Source: Trochalopteron elliotii
Lineage: Eukaryota > Chordata > Aves > Passeriformes > Leiothrichidae
Assembly (NCBI GenBank): GCA_024734555.1
Contig: JANPWX010000076.1
Coordinates: 4,727,872-4,791,871 of the forward strand
DNA length: 64,000 bases
Direction: 5' to 3'
The translations under genes and the position numbers were made by a program. Shown piece by piece: positions 62,449 to 64,000 of this stretch. How positions within the stretch are numbered: position 1 is the stretch's first letter; every line of letters begins with the position of its first letter. The notes under the pieces are model-generated. The model searched no databases and was not told the DNA's origin. It saw only the letters and a program-made list of their open reading frames with translations.

Positions 62449-64000
62449 GTGAGTAACTAAAGAGGGGAATGGGAAATTTCCACTCTGTCCTTGAACTTTG
62501 TTAATTCTTTTGTAGCAGGTTACTGAATCATAATTGTAGTTGAAAATAATTGATCTCTGTGTACTCTGCTATATTAAACAGCTACTACTGGTAGCCTTTT
62601 GTTGCAGCAAAAATTAAAGGGCTGGGTCCTCGAGTAGGAGGGACTATACAGGAGGGAAAGAACAACATGGGAACTTCAGCAGAGGAAGCAGAAATTGGCA
62701 TTTCAAAGAAAGACTGGCCATGTATGCTAACTGTGAATACTGTGCTTTCATTCCCTTTGCAAATTGCGTGATGGTCTGTAGAAGAAGGGATAATTTCTGT
62801 CTCAGAGTGGTAATTTGAAAGATGAAGGACTGTGTGAAGCATGTGCCAACTGTCTGAATGATGGGGAGGATTATACCCAGCACTGGAATGAGCACTCAGC
62901 TCTAGTTCAAATGAGTTCACTGAAGAATTAAAAAGATTAAGAAATACATGACTTTATGAAAGGATTTGTAATATGAAGAACTAAAGGGTTTAGCTCAGAT
63001 CTAAGAGGTTTGGGATTTTTTTTCTTCTCTATTTTTTTTTTAAAGATAAAGGATTTAAAATTCAAGTCAGGCATGTTAGTCAAGTCAAGTCAGTATGTTA
63101 GTCTTCAATGAAAGCAGCCTTTTTTGGTAGAGGAAGATTTGATCATATTTGTAAAATTCTCTGTATATTGTATTGAAAAATGCTGTTATGGGCAAATACA
63201 AACCAGCCATTTGTGAGTTAAGTAAACTTCTGCTACTTTATATTCTTAGTATAAACAAAAAATTTATAATCCCTTCTTTTGCTTACCTGGATAAGTGGCT
63301 TATGCATCTGAATGAACATTTGATTCACATGTCTCAACCTGGTCTTACGTGTAGAGAAGAGAATAATGCACTGGTGCATGGGATACAATGACTAAAATGA
63401 AACAGACATTATTTTCCCTCATCCAAAACAAAAACTGCATAGACTTCATAAATAATTTTTTGTTGCATAATGTGTTCAGAAAGAGGTGTTTATGATGGAA
63501 TTCATTTATCCTGCATAAAACCAAACAGTTAAAAATCCCTCCCTTTCACTTTTTCCCCTGCAAACAGTCATATTGAAGCCTTGCTTGTTTGAGTCTTTTG
63601 CACAGTCCTAATGGTAAAATGGTATTGCAGATTGCAGGAGGCCAAACAGAGGAAAGGAGTAATGCAGAATCTTTCTTAATACAAGTGCCAAATATAACCT
63701 TTAAAGGATAAAAAAGCAAACCATAGGAGAGGTCAATGTTAGACCTAATCTACTTAGCTTTTTGTGAGCTAGTGAAAAGCTGTCTCTGTGTTACAGATTT
63801 CTGCCATCCTAGATTTGCTGGCAGGTCAGGCTTGTGAAGATGTATGATCCTTGACAGATATACCAGAAATCTTAAGTGGAAGCTAAATTGTGCTTCTATT
63901 ACTGAGACATATCTCAGATTTTCTTACAGCAAGTGCAAAGCTCAACTTTGTCAGCATGGCAACGTCATTACAAGGAGCTCTGTATTGGGTACTGTAGCCT
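62449..64000 (+). other. COL19A1: COL19A1 intron (5' part only), downstream of the last visible exon
   Basis: Starts gtgagt and runs off the window. The part visible contains no recognised repeat or exon. The 111-codon open frame on the minus strand at 62585-62920 has no recognisable features. Confidence 0.8.

Larger units (their letters stand above)
1..64000 (+). other. COL19A1: Internal part of COL19A1 gene (collagen alpha-1(XIX)), exons and introns
   Basis: Six phase-0 Gly-X-Y exons in the same orientation and in order define one collagen gene that runs through the whole window; neither gene end is present. Collagen XIX is a secreted FACIT-type homotrimer of basement membrane zones, with five collagenous domains separated by non-collagenous breaks. 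Seen here: exon sizes 45, 54, 54, 36, 48 and 54 bp, all starting with GGN and all flanked by AG and GT. From memory of the human chain, the motifs GSKGE-GEK, GLKGD-G, GPKGEK, GD-GPPGP-AL and GPQGPPGKEGQR|GRRGK occur in this order in COL5, the N-terminal collagenous domain. The total of 97 residues would correspond to roughly residues 330-425 of the human protein. Large introns also suit this gene. Alternatives are other FACIT chains (XXI, XXII), but the XXI sequence as I recall it does not match. Confidence 0.85.

Noticed and set aside
1..64000. tRNA, rRNA, snRNA genes, CRISPR array, complete LTR retrovirus or DNA transposon
   Set aside because: No cloverleaf boxes, array periodicity, LTR pairs or transposase-like frames were seen on reading both strands.

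Overview
This is a vertebrate, almost certainly avian, genomic window. It is AT-rich and intron-dominated, with no bacterial-style gene packing. It carries many fragments of CR1, the dominant LINE of birds. Six short exons on the + strand encode Gly-X-Y collagen triple helix. All begin with a complete Gly codon in phase 0, and all have AG/GT splice sites. In order they read GERGFPGSKGEEGEK, GEKGDKGEPGPEGLPGTE, GLKGDPGSPGVAGPKGEK, GDAGPPGPAALS, GLLEGPQGPPGKEGQR and GRRGKPGLPGKPGPPGPP. Against the human chain as I remember it, the series fits the N-terminal collagenous domain (COL5) of the FACIT collagen alpha-1(XIX). The block GPQGPPGKEGQR|GRRGK is especially diagnostic. I therefore assign the locus to COL19A1, pending an alignment.

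Layout: 1-9155 is an upstream intron with a degenerate CR1 ORF2 copy (about 5.6-7.5 kb) and a possible decayed coding fragment near 0.4-0.7 kb. Exons lie at 9156-9200, 27989-28042, 35901-35954, 36659-36694, 48773-48820 and 62395-62448. The introns between them are 18.8, 7.9, 0.7, 12.1 and 13.6 kb. The rest of the window is the intron after the last exon. The introns hold at least 15 CR1 fragments of different ages and both orientations, several simple repeats, a 71-bp tandem duplication, and several near-perfect inverted repeats. They also hold a CpG-dense patch (41.3-41.7 kb) and a TATA/SOX-motif segment (50.3-50.6 kb) that may be regulatory.

The exons join into one reading frame that would add 97 residues to a secreted, trimerising FACIT collagen of basement membrane zones. 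The main biological point is the helix imperfection spread over exons 36659-36694 and 48773-48820: an ALS triplet, then a four-residue GLLE unit. A 12-nt tandem splice acceptor lies exactly at GLLE. I found no nested protein-coding gene, structural RNA gene, CRISPR array or novel multi-gene system. Most longer ORFs are LINE remnants or chance frames in introns.
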